From positions 124,001 through 188,000 of the forward strand of contig JACRPF010000018.1 in the NCBI GenBank assembly GCA_016214035.1: a stretch of 64,000 nucleotides of DNA, given 5' to 3'. The DNA comes from Spirochaetota bacterium. GTDB lineage: Bacteria > Spirochaetota > Brachyspiria > Brachyspirales > JACRPF01. This document shows positions 36,006 through 45,643 of this stretch, one piece after another. Position 1 is the first letter of the stretch. Each line of letters starts with the position of its first letter. The translations under genes and the position numbers were made by a program. Below the pieces are notes generated by a model that was not told the origin of the DNA, did no database searches, and worked only from the letters and a program-made list of their open reading frames with translations.

Positions 36006-37778
36006 TCATTTCTTAGTGTCGAAATAGCCGCGTATGCGATGCGCCGCAACGGCGCTGATACCGGGCACACCATGGAGTTCTTCTTCGGTTGCGGCACGAA
36101 TTGCTTCAATACTCTGAAAATGCTTTAGCAGGCGGATACGGGTAGCCGGCCCGACACCGTCTATCTTTTCAAGAACGCTGAGCAGTTCTTTTTTGATGCG
36201 CGCCGTGCGATGTCTGCTGTTCACGAAACGGTGCACTTCGTCACGGGCACGCTGCAGGAGCCTGAGCCCCGCATCGTTCGCGGGAAGTCGGATAGGCTCA
36301 TCGCGGTTTGGCAGATATATTTCCTCGAACTGCTTTGCAAGCGATATAATCTTATGCCCGCGTATACCAAGTTCTTTAAGCGCGTCGATGGCCGCGTCAA
36401 GCTGTGTCCTGCCGCCGTCGATGAGTGTCAAATCAGGCATCGGCAATTGCTCATCACGTATATGTTTGTAGCGGCGAAACACCGCCTCACGTATCGATGC
36501 CGGATCGTTGATTCCCTCAACAGTACGAATCTTAAATAACCGGTATTGCTCTTTGTCGTCGACGCCGTTCTTCAGACGTATTGCGGCAGCCATGGTGACA
36601 TCGCCCGACAGATGCGCTATGTCGAACGCGTCGATGGCGACGGGTGATTTATCAAAATGAAATATTTCTTTAAGCCGCGCGGTGCCTTCGTCAGCATACG
36701 CGGTCAGATGCGTTTCCTTGAACGTCAGCAGGGCATTCTCATAGGCGATTGCCAGCAGCCCCGTCTTTGTGGTGCCGGGCGTGTATTGTATGCTCACCGG
36801 GCTTCCCGATTTATCTGAAAGCCATGCGCTCATTGCTTCACGGTCCTCGATGTCTTCGGCCACTCTGATTATCGGCGGCGCCTTAATCCCTTCATATCGC
36901 CGCTTGATGAATTCCTCAATAAGCGACACATAACCGCCCACTCCGGTCGCCGAATAACTGCGCTTATCGATGAGCCGACCGTTCTGCACCGAAAGCACGA
37001 TGATCGTATGCGTAACACCTTCGCCGTAAATACCGAGCACGTCGGCACTGTCGCCGTCAAGCGAATACACGTCCTGCGGCACACGGAGCGACCTGAGCGC
37101 GGCAATCTGATCCCGCAGCGTTCTCGCCTGCTCATATTTCATATCCGCTGCGAGCACTTTCATTTTCGCGTCGAGAATTTTCTCAAGCTCCTCGCTGTGC
37201 CCCTCGAGTATCAACGTCACTTCGTCGATATAGCCGCGATACTCTTCAACACTGATTCTGCCCGAACACGGCGCCTTGCACCGGTGTATGTGATAATTCA
37301 GACACGGGACCTTGCGCGGAAATTGTTTATGCCGGCACATACGCAAAGGATACATCCGGCCTATGACTTTGAGAATATCGTAGATATAGTGCACGTTCAC
37401 GAAGGGACCGAAATACCGTCCGTCCGGAGTCACCGTGCGTGTCTTGTATATACGCGGAAACGGTTCATCGGTAATTTTTATGAATGGAAATGATTTATTG
37501 TCTTTCAGGTCGATATTATAATACGGCGTATGCTTTTTTATCAGCTCCGCCTCAAGAATGAGCGCTTCCGTCTCGCTTTTCGTGACGAGTATTTCGATAT
37601 CGGCGATATTCGCCACGAGCAGCGTAGTCTTCGGGTCTTTCGCCGAGTTTGAAAAATATGACGATACACGCTTGCGAAGCGATTTCGCCTTGCCGATATA
37701 AATTATCCCGCCGCCATTATCCTTCATGAAATAGACGCCGGGCAAATCGGGAAGCGCCGCGATCTTGTCGTTGAGCAT
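36006..37778 (-). CDS. uvrC: Excinuclease ABC subunit C
   Basis: LPGVYFMKDNGGGIIYIGKAKSLRKRVSSYF (GIY-YIG), CLNYHIHRCKAPCSG, LIDGGRTQLDAA, C-terminal helix-hairpin-helix VGPATRIRLLKHF. Confidence 0.97.
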   Translation of the reverse strand: MLNDKIAALPDLPGVYFMKDNGGGIIYIGKAKSLRKRVSSYFSNSAKDPKTTLLVANIADIEILVTKSETEALILEAELIKKHTPYYNIDLKDNKSFPFIKITDEPFPRIYKTRTVTPDGRYFGPFVNVHYIYDILKVIGRMYPLRMCRHKQFPRKVPCLNYHIHRCKAPCSGRISVEEYRGYIDEVTLILEGHSEELEKILDAKMKVLAADMKYEQARTLRDQIAALRSLRVPQDVYSLDGDSADVLGIYGEGVTHTIIVLSVQNGRLIDKRSYSATGVGGYVSLIEEFIKRRYEGIKAPPIIRVAEDIEDREAMSAWLSDKSGSPVSIQYTPGTTKTGLLAIAYENALLTFKETHLTAYADEGTARLKEIFHFDKSPVAIDAFDIAHLSGDVTMAAAIRLKNGVDDKEQYRLFKIRTVEGINDPASIREAVFRRYKHIRDEQLPMPDLTLIDGGRTQLDAAIDALKELGIRGHKIISLAKQFEEIYLPNRDEPIRLPANDAGLRLLQRARDEVHRFVNSRHRTARIKKELLSVLEKIDGVGPATRIRLLKHFQSIEAIRAATEEELHGVPGISAVAAHRIRGYFDTKK

Positions 37779-37787
37779 ATGCTACTT

Positions 37788-38333
37788 CTACAGTTTGCCG
37801 TGCACGCCCAGAATGACTTCAACCTCGCCGGGCATCATGTCAACGCGCTCGGCGATTTCACGCACGGCAATGCCTTTTTCATATAGGCTAACAATGTGTT
37901 CCTGAATGTCAAGCTTCTCATCGCGGACACCCTTATTGCCCACCGAAAGCTGAACCGCACCTGGCTCACGCGGCTCATTCACTGCTCGATACGCTTTCAT
38001 CCCGCCTGAAACGATTTCAGTGACGGGCTGCTTTTCTGTTTTACCGCCGCGCACCGGCTTTTCCCTTGCGGTTTTCGCCGTCTTCACCATGCTTTCTTCG
38101 GTCGTTTTACTCTCGGCTATAACCTCACGCAAACGGGTGATACGTTCTTCAAGGAGTTCCACATTGGAAAGCGCACTTCTGTTGAACTCAGTCACCAGCG
38201 CGTTCAATTCCTTCTCAACGGTTGATGTAATGTCTTTTTCAAGACGCTTACGGACATTCCCGGTGATATAGAGATAGAAAAACGCGAATCCGGCTATCTG
38301 AATGAGTAAAAAGATTATAATCGCTGCTGCCAT
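37788..38333 (-). CDS. Membrane-anchored coiled-coil protein with C-terminal HTH-like segment
   Basis: N-terminal TM, charged coiled-coil, C-terminus IVSLYEKGIAVREIAERVDMMPGEVEVILGVHGK. Confidence 0.5.
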   Translation of the reverse strand: MAAAIIIFLLIQIAGFAFFYLYITGNVRKRLEKDITSTVEKELNALVTEFNRSALSNVELLEERITRLREVIAESKTTEESMVKTAKTAREKPVRGGKTEKQPVTEIVSGGMKAYRAVNEPREPGAVQLSVGNKGVRDEKLDIQEHIVSLYEKGIAVREIAERVDMMPGEVEVILGVHGKL

Positions 38334-38344
38334 AATATGAAACG

Positions 38345-38373
38345 ATTATATTATGTTTACCGGAAAGCGTCAA
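38345..38373 (-). promoter_or_regulatory. Sigma70-like promoter upstream of 37788..38333
   Basis: Minus strand: TTGACG (38368-38373), 17-nt spacer, TATAAT (38345-38350). Confidence 0.55.
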
Positions 38374-38391
38374 GACACCCGCACGTTTCTA

Positions 38392-38420
38392 TTGATTTTC
38401 AATAAAAAAGAACGTATACT
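38392..38420 (+). promoter_or_regulatory. Sigma70-like promoter upstream of nagA
   Basis: TTGATT (38392-38397), 17-nt spacer, TATACT (38415-38420). Confidence 0.45.
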
Positions 38421-38452
38421 GCCGGCATTCTTACGATGATCGAGGAACACTC

Positions 38453-39439
38453 ATGACACTACCCGGATTTGTTGATCTGCAGGTCAACGGCTATCTTAAT
38501 ATCGATTTTTCAAGCGATTCACTCACCACGGCATCGTTCATGGAAGCGTGTAACGCACTTTTTGAAGCAGGCACCGCGGCCTTCCTCCCGACGATAATCA
38601 CCAGTCCGGCAGGGTTGTATGAACGGAACCTCGCCATCATCGCCGATGTCATGAAACGGGACGCATACCGCGGCCGTGTTCTCGGCGTCCACCTTGAAGG
38701 ACCGTTTATCTCAAAGGAACCGGGCGCGGTGGGGGCACATAATCCGGCATATGTAATAAAACCGGACACCGCCATGCTCTCGCGCTGGCAGACGATATCC
38801 GGCGGCGCTGTCAAACTCATCACCATAGCCGCAGAAGCTGAGGGCTCCGAAGCATTCACACGTTTTGCCGTTGCGAACGGTGTGGCCGTATCTCTCGGTC
38901 ACCAGTTGGCCACATATGCCGACATGAAACGTCTTGCCGCGGCGGGTGCGCGTGCATCAACACATGTCGGCAACGGCGTACCGAATATGCTGCCGCGCCA
39001 CGAAAACCCCATATGGGCCGCCGCGGCCTGTGACGGGCTCTCGGCGATGCTCATTACCGACGGCCATCATCTGCCGCCGCAGGTAATCACGACGATAGTC
39101 CGCGCCAAATGTATTCTCGGCACTATCATAACCTCGGATGCATCGCCGCTTGCCGGAATGCCTCCGGGAGAATATCAGACGCTCGGCAATCGTGCCGTTC
39201 TCGAACCGGGCGGCAGACTGCATAATCCCGATAAGCAGTGCCTGGTGGGTTCATCCGCGGTAATGCTCGCCTGCGCCAATCACCTGAACACATTATCCAT
39301 CGTCTCTCCAAAAGATATCGTCACGATGGGGCTTCATAATCCGCTCGCGCTCATCGGCATGCGTACATCGGATATTGCGCCGCATAAGCACATACGGGTA
39401 ACGTATCGCAACGGCGCTTTCGCCGTCGTTAAAAAATAG
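38453..39439 (+). CDS. nagA: N-acetylglucosamine-6-phosphate deacetylase
   Basis: PGFVDLQVNGYLNIDFS, GVHLEGPFISKEPGAVGAHNP, SLGHQLATYADMKRLAAAGARASTHVGNGVPN, ITSDASPLAGMPPGEY. Confidence 0.88.
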   Translation: MTLPGFVDLQVNGYLNIDFSSDSLTTASFMEACNALFEAGTAAFLPTIITSPAGLYERNLAIIADVMKRDAYRGRVLGVHLEGPFISKEPGAVGAHNPAYVIKPDTAMLSRWQTISGGAVKLITIAAEAEGSEAFTRFAVANGVAVSLGHQLATYADMKRLAAAGARASTHVGNGVPNMLPRHENPIWAAAACDGLSAMLITDGHHLPPQVITTIVRAKCILGTIITSDASPLAGMPPGEYQTLGNRAVLEPGGRLHNPDKQCLVGSSAVMLACANHLNTLSIVSPKDIVTMGLHNPLALIGMRTSDIAPHKHIRVTYRNGAFAVVKK

Positions 39440-39470
39440 CGCGTGCATCGACAACCAACGGCTCGCAGCA

Positions 39471-42380
39471 ATGGATAAAAACACCTACGGCATCGGCGTC
39501 GACATCGTCGCGCTGTCACTGGACGCATCAGCTCCGGTAACCGTCACCATTAAAATGGAAATCGTCACCGGCCCCGGCATGCCGCGGTATGTGGCAGATA
39601 TCAGGGAAGCGCTGCCGGTACTGCGCGGAACCATGAAAGACCCCGAACAGCGGGAACTCGTCTATTCACGGCTCGGCATATCGGGCATATATCGTCCCGA
39701 CGAACCGTCACGGGCACTGCTCGATATTATGGAGCGCTATGCATCACTCGCATCCGGCGATAATATTTTCGGTTACCCGCCGGTGTTCAGAAACCGCTCG
39801 GTGGACCGCATGGTATTCGAGGGTGAAGCCGCCATCGATGTCATCACGACGCTCAAAGACTATCCCTACCGGGAAGTAACCAAAGCGGAAGCGCAGAAAC
39901 TGTTGTCGTTTTCAAACGAAACACCGTCACTATCGTATGCCGTGAAGACCGTCGGCGATGTTTTTTCCATAACACCGGCGCTCGAGATTTCCGACAGACG
40001 TTACGAGCCGGAGCAGATACGATTCCTCGGCGACACGGCCATCATCGAACGCACCGTTTATGCAGTGAAAACAACAACGGGATTCAAAAAAGCGTTCCAG
40101 CTTGATCCGAAACACGCCGTCGCATCGGCGCATACGGTAACACAAAAATCCATGCCGCAGTTCATGCGCACGATATATCCGGCACTAACCGAGCTTGCAC
40201 CGCTTACGATACCGGCGGGATTCACAACGGAAGTTGCCTCCGCAGAACCGGCGATATATCTCGATCATGACAAAGTCATCCATGGCCGCATCGCATTCCG
40301 GTACGGCGGGACTGAACATACTCCCGACGCCACCGCGCCATTCCCGGGTCAGCCGAAGCTTCCGCGCGCGCCGATCGATGCCGCTTCGCGCGACCGCACG
40401 GCTGAACATAAACTGTTCGAGGAATTCCGTTCACTCTTCGGCGGCGCCACATTGTTCGGCGCTCACGGCATGCGCGAAGACTCCCGTGACGGACTTCTGG
40501 ACTTCATCATCGACGACCCGGACGTGATGCGCTCGTTCATGCTGGAAAAGTTTCCCGCATTCGCTTCCGCGCAGAAAGGCTTGACGGTGCTTGCCTCCGC
40601 GGAATATACCCGCTGCGCTTCAGTGAGTAAATATCTTATTCACGCCGACATACATCCCGCAAAGGGCAAGATAGACTGGTTCTGCGTGCAGTTCGCTCTC
40701 GACGGCATTTCCCCCGACGACGTACGCGCCGCAATGGATGCTATACGAAAAGGCGGCCGTGTGATACGACGCAAAGACGGCTCGTTTATGGATGTTTCAG
40801 ATCCAATAAACAAAAAACTGTTATCGCTCATCGATGAACATCAGGTAACAATCGGTGACAGCGGGGAAGCACTGCTGCCGGCCGCACAGCTTGCAATGCT
40901 CGGCGGATTCATCGATCGCTGCGGCGGCATCCCGGAATCGGTGACAAACGCAGCCGCATCACTGCGCGCGCCGCTGCCGTCAGTCGATGCGGGAGAAAAG
41001 CTCAACAGCACGTTGCGTCCGTATCAGAAAGAAGGCATCGCGTTCCTCCTCCATCGCGCGAACGCAGGATTCCACTGCATACTCGCCGATGAAATGGGGC
41101 TCGGAAAGACGTTGCAGGCACTCGGCTTCGTTACGATACGCCGCAGAAAAAAAGATACGCCGCCCGTGCTCGTGGTCTGCCCGTCGGTACTGGTGTTCAA
41201 CTGGTGTGAAGAAGCGGCAACGTTCACGCCGGGCCTATCCGTTGCGGCACTTTCCGGAACACGTGCCGAACGGGAGCGCATACTCAGCATACCGCACGAT
41301 ATGTATATTACGAGCTACCACTGTTTCGTCAATGACGAGGACCTGCATGAAAACCGCCGTTATGATGTCATCATCCTCGATGAAGCGCAGCAGATAAAAA
41401 ATCACGCCTCGCAGCGTTCACGCTCGGTACGGAGCGCTCAGGCTGACGTACGGCTTGCGCTCACCGGTACACCGGTTGAGAACAGAATCGATGAGCTCTG
41501 GTCGCTCTTCGATTTTCTCATGCCCGGATATCTCGGTACCCGCAAACAGTTCCAGGAACAGTACGGCGATGCAGACGACGAGGCCATTGCAGCGCTCAGA
41601 AACCGCATACGCCCATTCATGCTCAAGCGCCTGAAATCGGAAGTGGCGAAAGACCTGCCGCCGCGCATCGAGACAACGCTGCATTGCGAATTCGATGAAG
41701 CACAGAAAACACATTATATAGCCCTTCGCGACAAGGCGGTCAGGCGTTTCGATTCGCTGGTGAAAGAAAAAGGTATGGACGGCGCACGCATGCATGTACT
41801 CGCCGCGATAACAAAGCTGAAAGAAATCTGCTGTCATCCGTCACTCACCGAAGGCGGCAGCGGTATTCCGAGCGCAAAAACGGAGCTCCTGCTCGAGCTT
41901 GCCGAGGAGATTGCCGCGAACGGTAAACGCGCGCTCATATTCAGCCAGTACACGGGAATGCTTGATATCATCGAAAAGGAATTCACCGCACACGGATACA
42001 CGTTCGTCAGACTCGACGGCAGTACACGCGACCGGAAAGCCGTCGTCGATACGTTTCAGAAGCCCGACGGCCCGACATTTTTTCTCATCAGCCTTCGCGC
42101 CGGCGGAACGGGACTCACGCTCACCGCCGCCGACACCGTGATTCTGTACGACCTCTGGTGGAATCCCGCCGTCGAGCGCCAGGCAGCTGATCGCGCTCAC
42201 CGCATTGGCCAGACAAAAACGGTGAACATCTATCGTCTCGCGGCAAAAGGCGCCATCGATGACCACATACTCGCATTATCGGCACGTAAAGCCGAGGTCG
42301 CCGATGCGCTTGTTGCAGACACCGGAACACCGTCGCTCACCGAAGACGATATACGTTTCCTGTTCTCAGGTAACTTTTAA
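39471..42380 (+). CDS. SNF2/SWI2-family DEAD/DEAH helicase
   Basis: LRPYQKEGIAFLLHR, LADEMGLGKTLQALGF, IILDEAQQIKN, ALTGTPVENRIDELWSLFDFLMPGYLG, FFLISLRAGGTGLTLTAADTVILYDLWWNPAVERQAADRAHRIGQ. Confidence 0.97.
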   Translation: MDKNTYGIGVDIVALSLDASAPVTVTIKMEIVTGPGMPRYVADIREALPVLRGTMKDPEQRELVYSRLGISGIYRPDEPSRALLDIMERYASLASGDNIFGYPPVFRNRSVDRMVFEGEAAIDVITTLKDYPYREVTKAEAQKLLSFSNETPSLSYAVKTVGDVFSITPALEISDRRYEPEQIRFLGDTAIIERTVYAVKTTTGFKKAFQLDPKHAVASAHTVTQKSMPQFMRTIYPALTELAPLTIPAGFTTEVASAEPAIYLDHDKVIHGRIAFRYGGTEHTPDATAPFPGQPKLPRAPIDAASRDRTAEHKLFEEFRSLFGGATLFGAHGMREDSRDGLLDFIIDDPDVMRSFMLEKFPAFASAQKGLTVLASAEYTRCASVSKYLIHADIHPAKGKIDWFCVQFALDGISPDDVRAAMDAIRKGGRVIRRKDGSFMDVSDPINKKLLSLIDEHQVTIGDSGEALLPAAQLAMLGGFIDRCGGIPESVTNAAASLRAPLPSVDAGEKLNSTLRPYQKEGIAFLLHRANAGFHCILADEMGLGKTLQALGFVTIRRRKKDTPPVLVVCPSVLVFNWCEEAATFTPGLSVAALSGTRAERERILSIPHDMYITSYHCFVNDEDLHENRRYDVIILDEAQQIKNHASQRSRSVRSAQADVRLALTGTPVENRIDELWSLFDFLMPGYLGTRKQFQEQYGDADDEAIAALRNRIRPFMLKRLKSEVAKDLPPRIETTLHCEFDEAQKTHYIALRDKAVRRFDSLVKEKGMDGARMHVLAAITKLKEICCHPSLTEGGSGIPSAKTELLLELAEEIAANGKRALIFSQYTGMLDIIEKEFTAHGYTFVRLDGSTRDRKAVVDTFQKPDGPTFFLISLRAGGTGLTLTAADTVILYDLWWNPAVERQAADRAHRIGQTKTVNIYRLAAKGAIDDHILALSARKAEVADALVADTGTPSLTEDDIRFLFSGNF

Positions 42381-42444
42381 CATCCCCGGTTCCGATAATA
42401 GAAGTACGGTCATTAAGCCTTCTGTTATTATAGGAAACCATTTC

Positions 42445-43362
42445 ATGGAGCATCACGAAAGCAGCACCGCTCTGCGCATACACGAAATCTCAGAGCGTTT
42501 CACGGATTATCTGGTTTCGCGGCAGAAATCGGACAATACCGTTCAGGCGTACATGAAGGACGTTCGCGGTTTTTTCGGATATATCGGCCGCATCGGCAAA
42601 GACATACGCGCCGTTACACCGTATACGATACGCGCGTATCTGGGTATCCTCAAAAGCAAAGGGCTCACCAACCGTACGCTCGCGCGGCATCTGTCGGCCA
42701 TAAAAAAGCTCTATTTTTTCATGATACGGGAAAAGCTCTTCAACGACAACGGCATTATGGGCATGCGTTCACCGAAGGCCGAAAAACGGGTGGTCAATTT
42801 TCTGCTTCCCGAAGAAATCACCCGTTTCATCATGGCCACACCCGGTGAAAAATTCCTGTCGCTGCGCAATCGTTATATCATGCTTCTATTCTATGTAAGC
42901 GGCCTGCGCGTATCCGAACTCTGTTCGCTCACCGTTGACGACATCGCCGGACAGGATTATATACGCATTCGCGGTAAAGGCGGTAAAATACGCGAGATAC
43001 CGCTGCTGTCCACGTTCACGGAAACGCTCCCCGTCTATATCGCTAAACGCGTACGATATCTGTCATTAGCTGGAAGGGTGTGCGATGCGCTTTTCATCAA
43101 CAAGAACGGGACACCGCTTTCGCCGCGGGGTGTCCGTTTCATCATTAAAACGCTTATCCGCAAGCTCAATCCCGGACACGATTTTTCACCGCATACATTG
43201 CGCCATACGTTTGCCACACATCTTTTGAACAATGGCGCCGATATACGGGCGGTGCAGGAACTGCTCGGCCACTCATCGCTGTCGACAACGCAACAGTATA
43301 CGCATGTCACCAACCGGCGGCTGTTTGAAGTATATAAGCGTTGTCACCCGCACGCGGGCTGA
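42445..43362 (+). CDS. Tyrosine recombinase, XerC/XerD type
   Basis: SAM-like N-domain; catalytic motifs SGLRVSELCSL, RGKGGKIREIPL, HTLRHTFATHLLNNGADIRAVQELLGHSSLSTTQQYTHV. ATG at 42445 preferred. Confidence 0.93.
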   Translation: MEHHESSTALRIHEISERFTDYLVSRQKSDNTVQAYMKDVRGFFGYIGRIGKDIRAVTPYTIRAYLGILKSKGLTNRTLARHLSAIKKLYFFMIREKLFNDNGIMGMRSPKAEKRVVNFLLPEEITRFIMATPGEKFLSLRNRYIMLLFYVSGLRVSELCSLTVDDIAGQDYIRIRGKGGKIREIPLLSTFTETLPVYIAKRVRYLSLAGRVCDALFINKNGTPLSPRGVRFIIKTLIRKLNPGHDFSPHTLRHTFATHLLNNGADIRAVQELLGHSSLSTTQQYTHVTNRRLFEVYKRCHPHAG

Positions 43363-43381
43363 CGCACGACGGCTATCAATA

Positions 43382-44425
43382 TCAATCGTTGGCGGTATCA
43401 CCAGACGGAATGACTTCCTGCGGACCTGTTGAAGGCCCTTTAATATCAGGCCCCACGTTCTTAAGCACAACTTTGAACGGTATCGTATACGTAAGCGACG
43501 CAGCGAATGTTCCGACGCTCGTGAGTCCGGTCGGCGAATTGCGGTATGCCACATCTATCTGGAATGCGCCGATGATATATCCGATACCGGCGGAGATATT
43601 GATATTCTGGAGAATATTCTGATAGTGTATCAAGTCATCAAATTCAAGTCCGAAACGCAGTGCAAGAAATTTTCTGACAAAGAATTCCGAACCGATGAGC
43701 ACATTGAATGAGCCGAGCGTAAGATCAGTGAGATCGTTCGCGGTATACTGCAGATCGATATCCGCAAGTATATCTTCGGCCGTCGTACGAAATCCGAACC
43801 CGGCACGTACGCTCATATCGGAAAAATTCCTGCCTTCAAGGGTTTTATCCTTGCCCGAACTGTTATTAAGCATCGGTCCGAGAAGATTATTTCCCGATAT
43901 CGCGGCGCTGAAGTTTTCGCTGATCATATAATAAATGCCGGCATTGACATTGACACCGAAGTTATTATACCCCACGCCGAATTCATCCTGATTAAGCGCC
44001 CAGTTCTGAAGCCGTCCGCCGACACCGATGCTCAGTTCGGGAAGTACCCGGATACCGTAACCGATAGTCGCCTGAAAAACCGACAGCGTGAGTTTATTAC
44101 CGATGACCAGTCCTTCATAGTTCACGGCAAAACCTGCGCCGCCGAACGGGCTGAACGTCATTGCGCCGGAAAGCATGGCATCGGCAAGAATAGAATCCTC
44201 GGTTCCGACATTTTTCGGATTAGCCATAAATGTTGCAATCGTATTTTTGATAAAGGGAATACCGGCCGGATTTACGCCGATGACATTGACATCGGTTGGC
44301 AATGCACTCACCGCACCGCCGAGCGCCTGTCCACGCGCGTCGATATCGTTCATTCCGTTAAAAAACGGGAATATGGCCGTTGAAATACAAAGAAAAAGAA
44401 ATACCATATTTTTAAACATGGCCAT
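43382..44425 (-). CDS. PorV/UPF0164-like outer membrane beta-barrel protein
   Basis: DARGQALGGAVSALPTDVNVIGVNPAGIPFI start typical of PorV/UPF0164/OmpP1-like barrels; repeated beta-strand pattern. Confidence 0.65.
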   Translation of the reverse strand: MAMFKNMVFLFLCISTAIFPFFNGMNDIDARGQALGGAVSALPTDVNVIGVNPAGIPFIKNTIATFMANPKNVGTEDSILADAMLSGAMTFSPFGGAGFAVNYEGLVIGNKLTLSVFQATIGYGIRVLPELSIGVGGRLQNWALNQDEFGVGYNNFGVNVNAGIYYMISENFSAAISGNNLLGPMLNNSSGKDKTLEGRNFSDMSVRAGFGFRTTAEDILADIDLQYTANDLTDLTLGSFNVLIGSEFFVRKFLALRFGLEFDDLIHYQNILQNINISAGIGYIIGAFQIDVAYRNSPTGLTSVGTFAASLTYTIPFKVVLKNVGPDIKGPSTGPQEVIPSGDTAND

Positions 44426-44466
44426 CGTTTGCTCCTAAGCGCTATCGCATACGCCGTTGTGGTTTT

Positions 44467-44495
44467 ATTATAGTACGTTTTACCCCTGTTGTCAA
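44467..44495 (-). promoter_or_regulatory. Consensus sigma70 promoter of the PorV-like gene
   Basis: Minus strand: TTGACA (44490-44495), 17-nt spacer, TATAAT (44467-44472). Confidence 0.75.
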
Positions 44496-44545
44496 GGAAA
44501 TTAACGACCGGGCACGTCTATGCACTTGCTGAAATACGTATTCCA

Positions 44546-45643
44546 ATGTACCTTGCGGCTATGAAATCAATGAAATTAGCCCACGGCGAGGTCCGTTTTC
44601 CCGCATTCTTCCCCGATGCGACCTACGCCGCAGTACGCGCCGCAGATGCGATTGACGCAGAAAACGCCCATTGCGACGGGCTTGTGATGAACGCATATCA
44701 CCTCATGCTGAAACCGGGTGCCGGATTAATAAAAAGCGCCGGCGGTCTTCATCGCTTCACCGGCTGGAACGGGCCGATACTCACCGACTCCGGCGGCTAT
44801 CAGGTTTTTTCACTTATCGGAAAAGATGCGAAATTCGGCGAAATACGCAACGACGGCATCATTTTCAGACCCGACGGCGGAGAGAAAATGCTGCTCTCGC
44901 CGGAAAAATGCATACAGGCACAGTTCGCATACGGCTCTGATATCATGATAACACTCGATTACTGCATCGACGCGGATGCGGATACGGCAACCGCTACCGC
45001 CGCTGTTGATGCCACCATACGCTGGGCGAAAATGTGCAAAGAGACATACGACCACCTTCTCGCCGGACGAAAGAGCGATATGCTCCGCCCGCTCCTGTTC
45101 GGCGTGATACAGGGCGGTAATGACCGTGAACTCAGAAAACGCTGCGCCGATGCGCTCATCGAAATCGGGTTTGACGGTTTCGGCTTTGGCGGCTGGCCGC
45201 TCTCGGAAGGAAAGCTCTGCGACGATATGCTCGCATATACCGCATCGCTCATGCCGGATGCATTACCGAAGTATCTCCTTGGCGTCGGCAAACCGGAGGA
45301 GATTGTCCGCTGCACAGACATGGGCTATGACCTGTTCGACTGCATCATCCCCACACGTGAAGCGCGCGGCGGAAAGCTCTATGCGTTCGACGCATCGACA
45401 ATAGACGACATCGTTCTTTCGCCGAAAGCCGATTTCTACGACAGCGTATACATCATCGACGATAAATACGCGCGCGACCACCGGCCGGTATCCGACGTGT
45501 GCGATTGTCCTGTCTGCAAACGGTATTCGCGATCGTATCTCCGGCATCTGTTCAAACTCGGGGACGCGAGCGCGCATCGTCTTGCGACCATACATAACCT
45601 CAGGTTCTATTCCATGCTCATGGAAAAACTTCGCGGCGCATGA
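44546..45643 (+). CDS. tgt: tRNA-guanine (queuine) transglycosylase family protein, divergent
   Basis: PILTDSGGYQVFS, GVIQGGNDRELRKRCADAL, YLLGVGKPEEIV, FDCIIPTREAR, zinc site CDCPVCKRYSRSYLRHLF...ATIHNLRFY. Start uncertain (44546, 44561 or 44570). Confidence 0.85.
   Translation: MYLAAMKSMKLAHGEVRFPAFFPDATYAAVRAADAIDAENAHCDGLVMNAYHLMLKPGAGLIKSAGGLHRFTGWNGPILTDSGGYQVFSLIGKDAKFGEIRNDGIIFRPDGGEKMLLSPEKCIQAQFAYGSDIMITLDYCIDADADTATATAAVDATIRWAKMCKETYDHLLAGRKSDMLRPLLFGVIQGGNDRELRKRCADALIEIGFDGFGFGGWPLSEGKLCDDMLAYTASLMPDALPKYLLGVGKPEEIVRCTDMGYDLFDCIIPTREARGGKLYAFDASTIDDIVLSPKADFYDSVYIIDDKYARDHRPVSDVCDCPVCKRYSRSYLRHLFKLGDASAHRLATIHNLRFYSMLMEKLRGA

Noticed and set aside
40987-41397. 136-aa out-of-frame ORF in the SNF2 gene
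   Set aside because: Overlaps conserved helicase motifs in another frame; no independent evidence.
42445-43362. Tyrosine recombinase as integron integrase or mobile-element integrase
   Set aside because: Reads as XerC/D; no attC array, att repeats, tRNA gene or phage genes nearby.
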